NCBI RefSeq assembly: GCF_038002605.1
Contig: NZ_JBBOCT010000001.1
Location: 1,922,001 to 1,986,000, forward strand
DNA length: 64,000 nt
Direction: 5' to 3'
Source: Bacillus sp. FSL K6-3431
GTDB lineage: Bacteria > Bacillota > Bacilli > Bacillales > Bacillaceae_C
Shown here: piece by piece, positions 8,315 to 15,291 of the stretch
Layout of the letters: every line of letters starts with the position of its first letter
How positions within the stretch are numbered: the first letter of the stretch is position 1
Position numbers and translations under genes: made by a program
Notes under the pieces: model-generated
The model's input: only the letters and a program-made list of their open reading frames with translations
Told to the model about the DNA's origin: nothing
The model's database searches: none

Positions 8315-9391
8315 ATGGATGAAAATGTAATAGATCAATTGAAGCAAAAAAATAAAGAATTAATTGAAATCGTAGCACAAAAGGTTCTTAGAGAATATCC
8401 AAGTGATATTGATTTAATAGGAGTTTATGGTTCCTTTTTTACTGGCGATTTTCATGAGAAATCAGATTTGGATTTATTAGTAGTATTAAATGATGATAAT
8501 GGACACGGAATTTCAAGTTGTTTCATATTGGATAATATAGGATATGATATCTATGGTTCACCATGGCAGAAACTTGAAAGTATGGCATCTTATGATCATA
8601 CATTTATCGCGGAGGTTATAGATGTTGATATTGTTTATTACAGAAATCTTCAAAGTAGGAAGCGATTTACGAAGCTCAGAGAAAAAGCACTGGATATCAT
8701 AAACAGTCCCTTGTCTCCGAAGATACTGGAAAAAGTAAAAAAACACCTTGATAATGTGGCCCTTGCTCTTGGGAAAATGATGTCTGAGGAAGAAATAGGA
8801 ACTGTAAAAAAATTATCGGGGGATGTGATCCATCATTTGATAGATACCGTATGTTATCTGAATCATAGTTATTTTAAACTTGGAGTTAAGCGCCATCTAG
8901 AAGAGATACGCTCTATGAAACGTGTTCCAAAACATTTTGAAGTATATGTTAATGGTGTTATTCATGCAACTTCGGTGCCTGCTATTAAAGAAATTTCAAC
9001 TCAATTAGTTAAAACAGTTAAAGAATTGTATGACGAGATTTCAGATGAAACAGTGGAAAAATCAGTTCCAACCAAAGACCAACTTAGAGGAACATATGAA
9101 GAGATTTGGTCAAACTGGTACAATAAAATACGATATGCTGCGGAGCATAAAGATGTATTTCTGGCTTTTTCTTCAGGTGTTAACTGTCAGGATTTTTATA
9201 ACGAAATGCATGCAAATCATGGGACAGTCCGTATCGATTTAATGAAACATTTTTATCATAACGACTTAAATGCCTTTGTCAATGCGTTTGAAGAAGCAAT
9301 GCAACTATATAAGAAAGAATACGCTAAAGTACAAATGCAAGTTCTCGAGTATGATTCTGTTGATGCATTCAGAAAAGATTATCTTGGATAA
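8315..9391 (+). CDS. Nucleotidyltransferase-domain protein
   Basis: Protein of 358 residues. An N-terminal nucleotidyltransferase domain (about 30-110) has the motif YGSFFTGDFHEKSDLDLLV: GS followed by Asp-x-Asp for metal binding, as in MNT and kanamycin-type nucleotidyltransferases. The remaining 240 residues are helical and unrecognised. It could nucleotidylate a small molecule such as an antibiotic, or a macromolecule; the sequence does not decide. ATG 8315 is preferred because GGGGGA at 8302-8307 is correctly spaced; a TTG at 8300 would overlap the ribosome site. It stands alone between two boundary motifs (8228-8253 and 9462-9488). Confidence 0.8.
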   Translation: MDENVIDQLKQKNKELIEIVAQKVLREYPSDIDLIGVYGSFFTGDFHEKSDLDLLVVLNDDNGHGISSCFILDNIGYDIYGSPWQKLESMASYDHTFIAEVIDVDIVYYRNLQSRKRFTKLREKALDIINSPLSPKILEKVKKHLDNVALALGKMMSEEEIGTVKKLSGDVIHHLIDTVCYLNHSYFKLGVKRHLEEIRSMKRVPKHFEVYVNGVIHATSVPAIKEISTQLVKTVKELYDEISDETVEKSVPTKDQLRGTYEEIWSNWYNKIRYAAEHKDVFLAFSSGVNCQDFYNEMHANHGTVRIDLMKHFYHNDLNAFVNAFEEAMQLYKKEYAKVQMQVLEYDSVDAFRKDYLG

Positions 9392-9461
9392 GATAATTTA
9401 AGATATTCAAACAAAGTTTTATCATGAAAATAATAAGATCACAAGAAAACTTTACTCCATA

Positions 9462-9488
9462 ATCGGGCGCTTTTGTTTTAGAAGAAGG
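9462..9488. repeat. Boundary motif copy downstream of the nucleotidyltransferase gene
   Basis: Reads ATCGGGCGCTTTTGTTTTAG and on. With the copy at 8228-8253 it brackets the nucleotidyltransferase gene in the same orientation. Confidence 0.55.
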
Positions 9489-9508
9489 ACAGTCAATTAC
9501 AATCTAAA

Positions 9509-9542
9509 AAAGCGACCCGTCCACATGATGGATAGGTCGCTT
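9509..9542. terminator. Terminator hairpin in repeat R3
   Basis: Arms AAGCGACC and GGTCGCTT around a CATGATGG-containing loop. Diverged form of the R1 and R2 hairpins; it separates the nucleotidyltransferase gene from the convergent prophage-type pair. Confidence 0.65.
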
Positions 9543-9553
9543 AGTCTCATCTA

Positions 9554-9709
9554 TTATATATCTGAAATTTTAACCCAAGAGTAAATCTTTTTAAGTAATA
9601 CTCTATCCGATTTAACCTGCTGGATCGTGTACGCCTTATTTTTAATCGATGCAGGAATCTTAGCTATTAAACCAACTAACCATTGATACTCTTGCAATAC
9701 ATCTTTCAA
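9554..9709 (-). CDS. Small 51-residue prophage-type protein, parent of the R1/R2 remnants
   Basis: A TTG start overlaps the TGA of the upstream gene (TTGA) behind GGGGGAGGAG. The product begins MKDVLQEYQWLVGLIAKIPA and ends SWVKISDI. I recognise no family. It is likely real because it is coupled to the DUF3954-type gene, and because its last 20-25 codons survive, conserved at protein level, in repeats R1 and R2. Coding sequence and terminator hairpin were therefore copied together. Confidence 0.6.
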   Translation of the reverse strand: MKDVLQEYQWLVGLIAKIPASIKNKAYTIQQVKSDRVLLKKIYSWVKISDI

Positions 9710-9903
9710 AACTCCTCCCCCTCTTCCCTTCTCATCCGCTTCACTTTACCCTGATGTGTAACAATTTTATATTCACCATGTGGCGGCAATTCTCTTAATT
9801 TCACCTTCCCATCACAAATGACAATCACGCAACTGGTTGGTATTTCCATTATATCAATCTCTAGTCTATTTGTCTCAGTCAATTCTATATCTTGTATATT
9901 CAT
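9706..9903 (-). CDS. DUF3954-like small phage protein
   Basis: Protein of 65 residues, beginning MNIQDIELTETNRLEIDIME and containing VIVICDGKVKLRELPPHGEYKI. This resembles the small prophage family DUF3954, of unknown function, which has a similar basic-substituted beta strand pattern. The start has AGGAGGGATTCTACT upstream. It lies in the minus-strand prophage early module and is coupled to the 51-residue gene downstream. The family assignment is from memory of the pattern and moderately uncertain. Confidence 0.6.
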   Translation of the reverse strand: MNIQDIELTETNRLEIDIMEIPTSCVIVICDGKVKLRELPPHGEYKIVTHQGKVKRMRREEGEEF

Positions 9904-10315
9904 AGTAGAATCCCTCCTGTATATGGTATAATCAAATTATCGAAGTTTGATTAGCCGGGAGGAATCCTGGCTATTTTTGTATGTATATCCCCTATTGCAC
10001 TTTGCGCACAGGTATATTATCCTATTAATTAAGCAATGCATTTGTAGGAGGTGACCAACTATTAATGACGAAGTTTTGTTCTTGCTACTAGAGTTTAAAA
10101 CTGTAATTGATGAATACTCCAGATCACTTAAAACCTGAAATACAGGAAGACATCCTACTACTCATTCAAGCGATCGACCCCCAACACCAATGATAAACCC
10201 ACAACCTTGTCCACCATAGATATAATCACATTTTGAGTATGCTAATCCTTTGAGCTTTTGATTATCACCTTTACTTTTTGATACAATGAACCAAATTAAT
10301 TTACGAGGTGATATT
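9904..10315. other. Intergenic with a hairpin and a decayed small reading frame
   Basis: A hairpin at 9951-9978 (TAGCC...GGCTA then TTTTT) faces the plus strand. A degraded small reading frame is listed separately at 10061-10193. A plausible sigma-A promoter for the SRAP gene, TTGATT - 18 bases - TACAAT, ends at 10288. Confidence 0.45.
10061..10193 (+). pseudogene. Frameshifted small hypothetical gene
   Basis: An excellent AGGAGGTG (10046-10053) precedes a frame that reads INDEVLFLLLEFKTVIDEYS and soon stops. The next frame continues as DHLKPEIQEDILLLIQAIDPQ to a stop at 10193. One base change in length would join them into a roughly 43-residue acidic helical protein. No usable start codon other than ATT 10061 fits the ribosome site. 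The product is not recognised; decay of a small prophage gene is the simplest reading. Confidence 0.35.
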
Positions 10316-10993
10316 ATGTGTGGCAGATTCACCCTTTTTGCTTCTTTTTCGGAAATAATCGATCGCTTTGATATTCAACAAATGATCGACGAAGACTTAT
10401 ATAACCCGAATTACAACGTCGCTCCATCACAATCGGTATTGGCTGTCATAAACGACGGAACCAACAACCGACTAGGCTACCTCCGATGGGGACTGATCCC
10501 CTCATGGGCAAAAGACATGAAAATTGGTTACAAGATGATCAATGCGAGAGCTGAAACCTTGTCCGAAAAGCCTAGCTATCGTAATGCCTACAAAAATAAA
10601 CGCTGCTTGATCCTGGCTGATAGCTTCTATGAATGGAAACGCCATGATGATAAATCCAAAACACCGATGCGTATAAAATTAAAGTCTGACAACCTTTTTG
10701 CTATGGCTGGCTTATGGGAATCTTGGAAATCTCCTGAAGGTGAATCCATTTATTCTTGTACTGTGATTACAACTCAACCTAACAAGCTGGTTAAAGATAT
10801 CCATGATCGTATGCCTGTTATCCTAAAACCGGAAGACGAACGAATATGGTTGGATAAATCAATTACTGATTCAGATCAACTTAATGATTTATTGAATCCT
10901 TTACCGGAAAATTTAATGGATGCATACGAAGTATCTTCACTTGTAAATTCGCCTAAAAATAATTCAATCGGGTTGATACAGAAAATTTGCTAG
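10316..10993 (+). CDS. SRAP peptidase (YedK/HMCES family)
   Basis: Abasic-site-processing protein of 225 residues. The invariant catalytic Cys is residue 2, directly after Met (MCGRF), which fixes the start at ATG 10316 with CGAGGTGAT upstream; the ATG at 10286 would bury the cysteine and is rejected. Other family residues are visible: NYNVAPSQ near 40, INARAETL near 75, SFYEWKR near 105 and HDRMPVIL near 160. Family members cleave the initiator Met, form a thiazolidine crosslink to abasic sites in single-stranded DNA and shield them. It is the best preserved gene in this part of the island. Confidence 0.9.
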   Translation: MCGRFTLFASFSEIIDRFDIQQMIDEDLYNPNYNVAPSQSVLAVINDGTNNRLGYLRWGLIPSWAKDMKIGYKMINARAETLSEKPSYRNAYKNKRCLILADSFYEWKRHDDKSKTPMRIKLKSDNLFAMAGLWESWKSPEGESIYSCTVITTQPNKLVKDIHDRMPVILKPEDERIWLDKSITDSDQLNDLLNPLPENLMDAYEVSSLVNSPKNNSIGLIQKIC

Positions 10994-11009
10994 GGGAGGA
11001 TTCTCCCCT
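10992..11009. terminator. Terminator after the SRAP gene
   Basis: Perfect arms AGGGGAG/CTCCCCT around GATT, overlapping the SRAP stop codon. Only a short T-run follows, so strength is moderate. Confidence 0.55.
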
Positions 11010-11018
11010 GTTTGTGGT

Positions 11019-11201
11019 TCATTCCTTTTCCACTCCCTCAAAATACTCCTTAACCTTAACTGCCGTTTTAATCCCAATCCCAGGCACTTGCTCAAGCGTC
11101 ATGAGCCTAGCTTCAAAGTGATCTACAGCATCCTTTCTGCCTAACTTGCGCCCCGCATTAAATCCTTTGAGATATACAGGATCGAGTGGGTTTATCTGCA
11201 T
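11019..11201 (-). CDS. Small helix-hairpin-helix protein
   Basis: Protein of 60 residues. Its C-terminal half has a helix-hairpin-helix signature, TLEQVPGIGIKTAVKVKEYF (about 35-54), the motif used for non-specific DNA backbone binding. The N-terminal half, with LKGFNAGRKLGRKDAVDH, is basic. Similar small HhH proteins occur in Bacillus prophages as uncharacterised early genes. A GGAGGGAATCC ribosome site precedes the ATG. Confidence 0.65.
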   Translation of the reverse strand: MQINPLDPVYLKGFNAGRKLGRKDAVDHFEARLMTLEQVPGIGIKTAVKVKEYFEGVEKE

Positions 11202-11302
11202 TGGATTCCCTCCAAGAGAACCTATTTTTTCAATAACTTACCAACGCCAAAACTAATGTCTGCTTTATTCCTACATGTTAAAATTAATAAGAGGTGTTTA
11301 TT

Positions 11303-12127
11303 ATGTTTATATCCCCAATGTTGCTGCATAAAATAGATCAGCCTTTTGATGACGACTCTTGGCTCACTGAGTTAAAACTAGATGGTTTTAGATGTATCTG
11401 GACTAAATTTAATAACAAGGTAAAGTTATATACTCGACATAACAACGAAATCACTTCAATGTTCCCTGAATTAATAGATTTACCGTTGCCAGACGGAACA
11501 GTCTTAGATGGTGAGATTGTCGTTTCGGACTATCAAGGCAAACCCGATTTTAAAGCTGTAATGCAACGATTTAAATCGAAGAAGTCTCCTCACCAGATAA
11601 CCTATGGTGTATTCGATATCGTTTACTACGCTAATGAAAATTTGTCTACTAAACCTTTACTAGAAAGAAAAGAAATTCTAAATCAATCTATAGCGGTTGA
11701 TACCAATTTACTCACTAAAGTTAACTGGACTAACGGCAATGGTATGGCTTATTTAGACTCCGTTAAGCAACTAGACCTAGAAGGCGTTGTACTAAAATGA
11801 GACGATTCAAGTTATCAAGTCAATAAACGCTCTAAAGATTGGTTAAAAGTCATTAACTACAAATATGAGAATGTTTATATTTCTGGTTTGCGTAAAGATA
11901 AATTCGGATTACTCTTAAACTATGAAAATGGGACTTATGCTGGATTACTAGAATTCATGCCGCCCCATAATAGAAAAGAATTATATAATGTTTACTCTGA
12001 TTTAGTTATTAACGAAAATGATAAGTTTTTCTACTTAAATCCCGACTTGAAGGCATCTGTAAAATTTCGTAATTATACTAGCAAAGGGCTGCTTAGAATA
12101 CCAAGCTTTGTGGAGTGGGTATCTTAA
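11303..12127 (+). pseudogene. ATP-dependent DNA ligase interrupted by an in-frame TGA
   Basis: The frame from ATG 11303 (ribosome site GAGGTG) encodes an adenylation domain: motif I ELKLDGFRCIW with the nucleotide-binding Lys near residue 26, motif III DGEIVV, motif IV YGVFDIVY, and motif V DLEGVVLK. Directly after motif V is TGA (11798-11800), and the same frame then continues for 108 codons with a typical C-terminal OB-like region starting DDSSYQVNKRSKDWLKV. The full length, about 274 residues, fits small phage-type ligases such as SPbeta YoqV. A change of AGA or CGA to TGA would explain the stop. Readthrough or sequencing error is possible. Confidence 0.8.
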
Positions 12128-12238
12128 TTTACCTTCTCCACATTTTTTTCGAACTATGGATTAAAAATCTAAACTTCAATTAGACAAGAACACTTTGTTA
12201 CACTCGCCCATATATTGATATAAAGGAGTGATTACAAG

Positions 12239-12659
12239 GTGCGTTATTATGCTAGACAGCCTTCTGCAAGCATGGAGATTATTTCTGATATATCCAAAGC
12301 TATAAATGGTGAATATCATGCAATTCACTGTTACGAAAAACTGGCAAATCAGTCTCCGAATACTGAAATTAAAAATCGTATCCTTGAAATCAGAAGAGAT
12401 GAAATCAGACACCATCACACTTTTGCTCAGATTTATTTTTCATTAACTTCAGCCAACCCCACTGATCACGGAACAATGCCCAAAAGATTATAAAAATGGA
12501 GTGCTAGCCGCATTTATAGATGAACAGGAAACAGTAGATTTTTATCACAATGTTGCAAGAAAACACAATAATGACAACATCAGAAACGCTTTTACACAAG
12601 CCTCTGCTGATGAACAAAATCATGCTGTTTGGTTCTTATACTTTTTAAATCATAGCTAA
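12239..12659 (+). pseudogene. Ferritin-like domain protein, frameshifted
   Basis: The GTG start at 12239 lies behind AAAGGAGTG. The first frame gives 84 residues with INGEYHAIHCYEKLA and RRDEIRHHHTF, i.e. E...ExxH patterns of ferritin/rubrerythrin-type four-helix bundles. It stops at 12493, but a second frame overlapping its end continues with AAFIDEQETVDFYHNVAR and ASADEQNHAVWFLYFL, supplying helices 3 and 4 with the second metal-ligand set, to TAA at 12659. Total length is 421 bases, one more than a multiple of three, so a single inserted base near 12470-12490 separates the halves. The intact protein would be about 140 residues. Confidence 0.75.
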
Positions 12660-12682
12660 TGTTACATAAAGGAGGCGTGTTA

Positions 12683-12934
12683 ATGTCAAATAAACAACAG
12701 GTTGGGCAAAATGCTGACTCTCCCGAAGTATTCGCTGCTAAGCTTGCTGTGTTAGGAGCCGCACTTTCTACATTGGGTGATGGAATTTCGGCAATCGCCG
12801 CAGGTATGGCACTTCAAGAACTAGAACGCTCAAATCAGCAAGATCCCCAAGAGCAACTACCAAAAGAACTAGAAAAAATGCAAAAGCAAATTGATCAATT
12901 AAATTATCAAATTAAGAGAATGGAAAGCGATTAA
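12683..12934 (+). CDS. Hypothetical protein with hydrophobic helix and coiled coil
   Basis: Protein of 83 residues; start ATG 12683 behind AAAGGAGGCG. After a polar N-terminus come the signature SPEVFAAKLAVLGAALSTLG and a second small-residue helix, about residues 12-45, then a Gln/Glu/Lys-rich coiled coil in the C-terminal 35 residues. Proteins of this pattern recur in Bacillaceae without known function. The hydrophobic stretch could be a membrane or amphipathic helix. It lies 24 bases after the ferritin-like gene and probably shared its transcript. Confidence 0.65.
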   Translation: MSNKQQVGQNADSPEVFAAKLAVLGAALSTLGDGISAIAAGMALQELERSNQQDPQEQLPKELEKMQKQIDQLNYQIKRMESD

Positions 12935-12958
12935 TTAATAATTGGAAGCTGTTTTACT

Positions 12959-12985
12959 AAGGGGTCAAAAAAAGACCCTTTTATT
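12959..12985 (+). terminator. Terminator
   Basis: Arms AAGGGGTC/GACCCTTTT around seven A, with a T-rich tail. Ends the ferritin-like/small-protein unit and faces the minus-strand prophage genes. Confidence 0.7.
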
Positions 12986-13036
12986 TTCACTTCGCATAAT
13001 GTTTCACATCTTCGAAATGGTCTAAGATTCTTTTCG

Positions 13037-13447
13037 TCATGCCATCTCCTCAAATCTTCCGTTCTCGTACTTAATAAGGTATAACTTATGTGAATACTTC
13101 TTATGAAACATCTTCTCTTTCATCCTAAACACATCAGTCTTTACTCCCTTTACATCAATTACCTCAATGCTCCCATCCTTCCGATGGACTTCAAAATCAG
13201 CAACATACTCTATCTTTCTATGAGTCTTGCCGTTTTTTTCAAAAGCTTCTTGGAGCAAATACCGTAGCTGCGTCCTAAAGAACAATATTTCTTTGCATTC
13301 CTGCAGCCACTTTAATTGTTGGTAATATTTCGCTTCAGCTTTACTGTCAAAAACAATGCCGTCCAATGTAGTTTTCTTATTGCCGTACTTTGATCGCTTA
13401 GGCTTCGAAACTTCCCTGTACTGATCCACTGTCATTCTCTGTCCCAT
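13037..13447 (-). CDS. DUF1064 phage protein (predicted endonuclease fold)
   Basis: Protein of 136 residues. The pattern KYGNKKTTLDGIVFDSKAEAKYY near residues 19-41, then YVADFEVHRKDGSIEVIDVKG near 83-103, is characteristic of DUF1064. The E..Y, D and E/DxK residues resemble the PD-(D/E)XK nuclease core (FDSKAEA; ADFEV; VIDVKG). Such proteins are common in Bacillus and Lactobacillales prophages in the replication/recombination module; a junction-cleaving role has been proposed and is not proven. It reads intact and follows the dUTPase remnant. Confidence 0.75.
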   Translation of the reverse strand: MGQRMTVDQYREVSKPKRSKYGNKKTTLDGIVFDSKAEAKYYQQLKWLQECKEILFFRTQLRYLLQEAFEKNGKTHRKIEYVADFEVHRKDGSIEVIDVKGVKTDVFRMKEKMFHKKYSHKLYLIKYENGRFEEMA

Positions 13448-13510
13448 GCTGTTCTTTCGCCTCCTGCACCTTTTTAAAACAAACCGGACCGTAACCCCCT
13501 GTCCTTGCTT

Positions 13511-14309
13511 CTAACGTCCTTTAGTAACCGTCCACATCTGCAGCATGTCATTGATTCGTTCATCAATATCCCTCCGATTGTCTAGCATGATTGATTTCAT
13601 TTTACTGATGTAAGCTTGTTCGATCTGCACAAAACTAAATCCTAATAATTCTCCCAATGCCAAGAAGATACTAAATGCTTTTCGATAGTCTTCTTTCATT
13701 TGATGGATTTCTTGTGAATAATTTGTACTTAGCCATATGCCACTCACGTTAGCTATAATCAAATTAAATTCAGTGGTGACATCTTTACTAGTGTCAATTG
13801 CGTATAACTCCACATCTTGATAGTCGATCTCTATACCAACGCTTAAAAAGAAATGCAGACAGTCCACGTATTCTTCTAGGAGTGTGATTTCTAACACCGC
13901 TTATCCCAGTGCAATCACAAATTTCGCAATCAATATATTCGTGACCACCACTACCCTCAGCTTCTTCTTGAACAAATTCGTAATTCAAGTCTCCAGTACC
14001 ATCGCAAGCGTTACACGAAACATCTTCTTCAATCCTCGGCTCCTGATCCTTACTCCACTTTTTAAACCCACGCCATTCATTCGCACATTCGCCAAGTTCC
14101 ACCTGCAACGCTAAGATTTTCCAATCCAAATTATTCTGACCTTTTAGTTCAGGGTGCTCGTCCAAGATCCGATCATCGAGCACCTTCTGCATTTCAAACA
14201 ATTTAATGAGATTCAAATCATCCACATCCTTATCACTCTGTCGAAGCAAGTAGAGCAAAAACTTCCGTTTTTTCTTGAATGACTTTTCGCACTTTAAGCA
14301 TTTATTCAT
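13511..14309 (-). pseudogene. Dimeric dUTPase (dUTPase_2 type) with zinc-finger-like insert, frameshifted
   Basis: ATG 14309 follows CGGAGGTAACCC. The first frame has LFEMQKVLDDRI and LALQVELGECANEWRGFKKWSKDQE, the metal-binding E-x-x-E helices of the all-alpha dUTPase family. It then has an insert with two CxxCxGxG-like pairs (CNACDGTG and CEICDCTG, about residues 100-140). The second half, LLEEYVDCLHFFLSVGIEID and on, is in another frame starting near 13897, so one base was lost or gained near 13880-13900. The enzyme would hydrolyse dUTP to dUMP. A CxxC (CLKC) also sits at the extreme N-terminus. Phage dUTPases with Cys-rich inserts are known to me only by recollection. Confidence 0.75.
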
Positions 14310-14377
14310 TGGGTTACCTCCGTTGTGGGGTTTTATGGTCGTCCTTTAAACGAACTGTGCAATTTAACATTAAATTT

Positions 14378-14407
14378 TTTACACCTTCCCATTATTTAAT
14401 TTATAAT
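14378..14407 (+). promoter_or_regulatory. Predicted sigma-A promoter
   Basis: TTTACA (14378-14383), 18 bases, TATAAT (14402-14407), placed 23 bases upstream of the start of the hypothetical gene at 14430. Confidence 0.5.
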
Positions 14408-14429
14408 GATAGTAAGGGGTTGATTTTTT

Positions 14430-14807
14430 TTGTTGAATGTTAAAAATATAAGTACAACCATCTATGAAGATATTATTATTACTAATTTGACTGGTTACAT
14501 ATCCATTACTGATGTAAATACGTGGTTTAATGCATTTGAGAAAACATGCTATTCCTTTATTAGTCAAGGAAAAAAGTATAAGTTGTTAGTTAATCGTAAA
14601 GGTTATACTCCGGAACATTTTTCTGTTCAAAAATTGTGGAAAGACAAATTTTTCTCAAATAATATAATAGACAACATTATTGCAGTCGCTTTTTTATTAG
14701 AAGAAGGGGATATTTTAAATCACCTTGAAAATTCTAATAACAAGAACAACGTAGTATTCTCAAGTAACTATGACCAATTAATTGACTGGCTTAGTGCTTA
14801 TAGATAA
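14430..14807 (+). CDS. Hypothetical protein, 125 residues
   Basis: Not recognised. The protein starts at TTG 14430 or the adjacent TTG 14433 behind AAGGGG, with a good promoter just upstream. Alternating strands and helices (IIITNLTGYISITDVNTWFNAFEKTCYSF, written here as features: an N-terminal beta strand pair then an amphipathic helix) look globular and cytoplasmic. The overall layout faintly recalls small STAS/SpoIIAA-like domains, but I see no diagnostic motif. It is the only intact plus-strand gene inside the minus-strand prophage module, and AT-rich relative to its neighbours, suggesting a moron-type addition. Confidence 0.55.
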   Translation: MLNVKNISTTIYEDIIITNLTGYISITDVNTWFNAFEKTCYSFISQGKKYKLLVNRKGYTPEHFSVQKLWKDKFFSNNIIDNIIAVAFLLEEGDILNHLENSNNKNNVVFSSNYDQLIDWLSAYR

Positions 14808-14861
14808 TAGATTCTTATCTCTGTGGTGCCAAAAGGAACTTTTTTAGTTCGCATTTTCTGT

Positions 14862-15092
14862 CTACCTAGTCACTTCCATAAACCATTCTTTGTCGTTCGC
14901 ATCCAAGATAATATTGATCAAATCCTCGTTGATCTCCCAAACTGTCTCCTCATACCTGGTTAATTTATAATTCATAACAGGTTCCAAACGCTTGTCCTTT
15001 GGGAAACATACAAAGCTCTTAAAATCCCCTACTGAATCCACAAATCCCACTTTTCCGCTATCTGTTTTAACCCAGTCCCCTTCACGAAACAT
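14862..15092 (-). CDS. Small prophage protein, 76 residues
   Basis: Starts at ATG 15092 behind AGGAGGGTGATTCTG. The N-terminus FREGDWVKTDSGKVGFVDSV has the look of a small SH3/KOW-like beta barrel; the rest is acidic. The function is unknown. It is third in a tight string of minus-strand small genes after the DnaD-like protein, typical of a phage early operon. Confidence 0.6.
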   Translation of the reverse strand: MFREGDWVKTDSGKVGFVDSVGDFKSFVCFPKDKRLEPVMNYKLTRYEETVWEINEDLINIILDANDKEWFMEVTR

Positions 15093-15097
15093 CAGAA

Positions 15098-15205
15098 TCA
15101 CCCTCCTGTAATTCTTTTGTCGAACTCGTCAAGCGCTGCCAGTCTAAATTCCGTGAACCTTGCCGAAAACATAAGCTGCGATAAGTTTGCTATTGTTAGG
15201 TTCAT
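15098..15205 (-). CDS. Very small prophage protein, 35 residues
   Basis: The ATG at 15205 overlaps the stop of the upstream 29-residue gene (ATGA). It reads MNLTIANLSQLMFSARFTEF and ends DKRITGG. Its last codons carry the AGGAGG used by the next gene. No homology is recognised; support comes from overlapping starts and stops on both sides. Confidence 0.5.
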   Translation of the reverse strand: MNLTIANLSQLMFSARFTEFRLAALDEFDKRITGG

Positions 15206-15291
15206 TTTTGTTGCTCCAACAATTCTTTGGCTTCTTCCCTGATAACTTCCTTTTGCCATGCGAGCCATTCAGCTTTACTCATGTTCTTCAT
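15202..15291 (-). CDS. Very small prophage protein, 29 residues
   Basis: The ATG at 15291 overlaps the stop of the DnaD-like gene (ATGA), and GGGAGG lies just upstream. The short helical product starts MKNMSKAEWLAWQKEVIREE. It is recognisable as the kind of tiny protein found downstream of phage replication genes; its role is unknown. Confidence 0.5.
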   Translation of the reverse strand: MKNMSKAEWLAWQKEVIREEAKELLEQQK

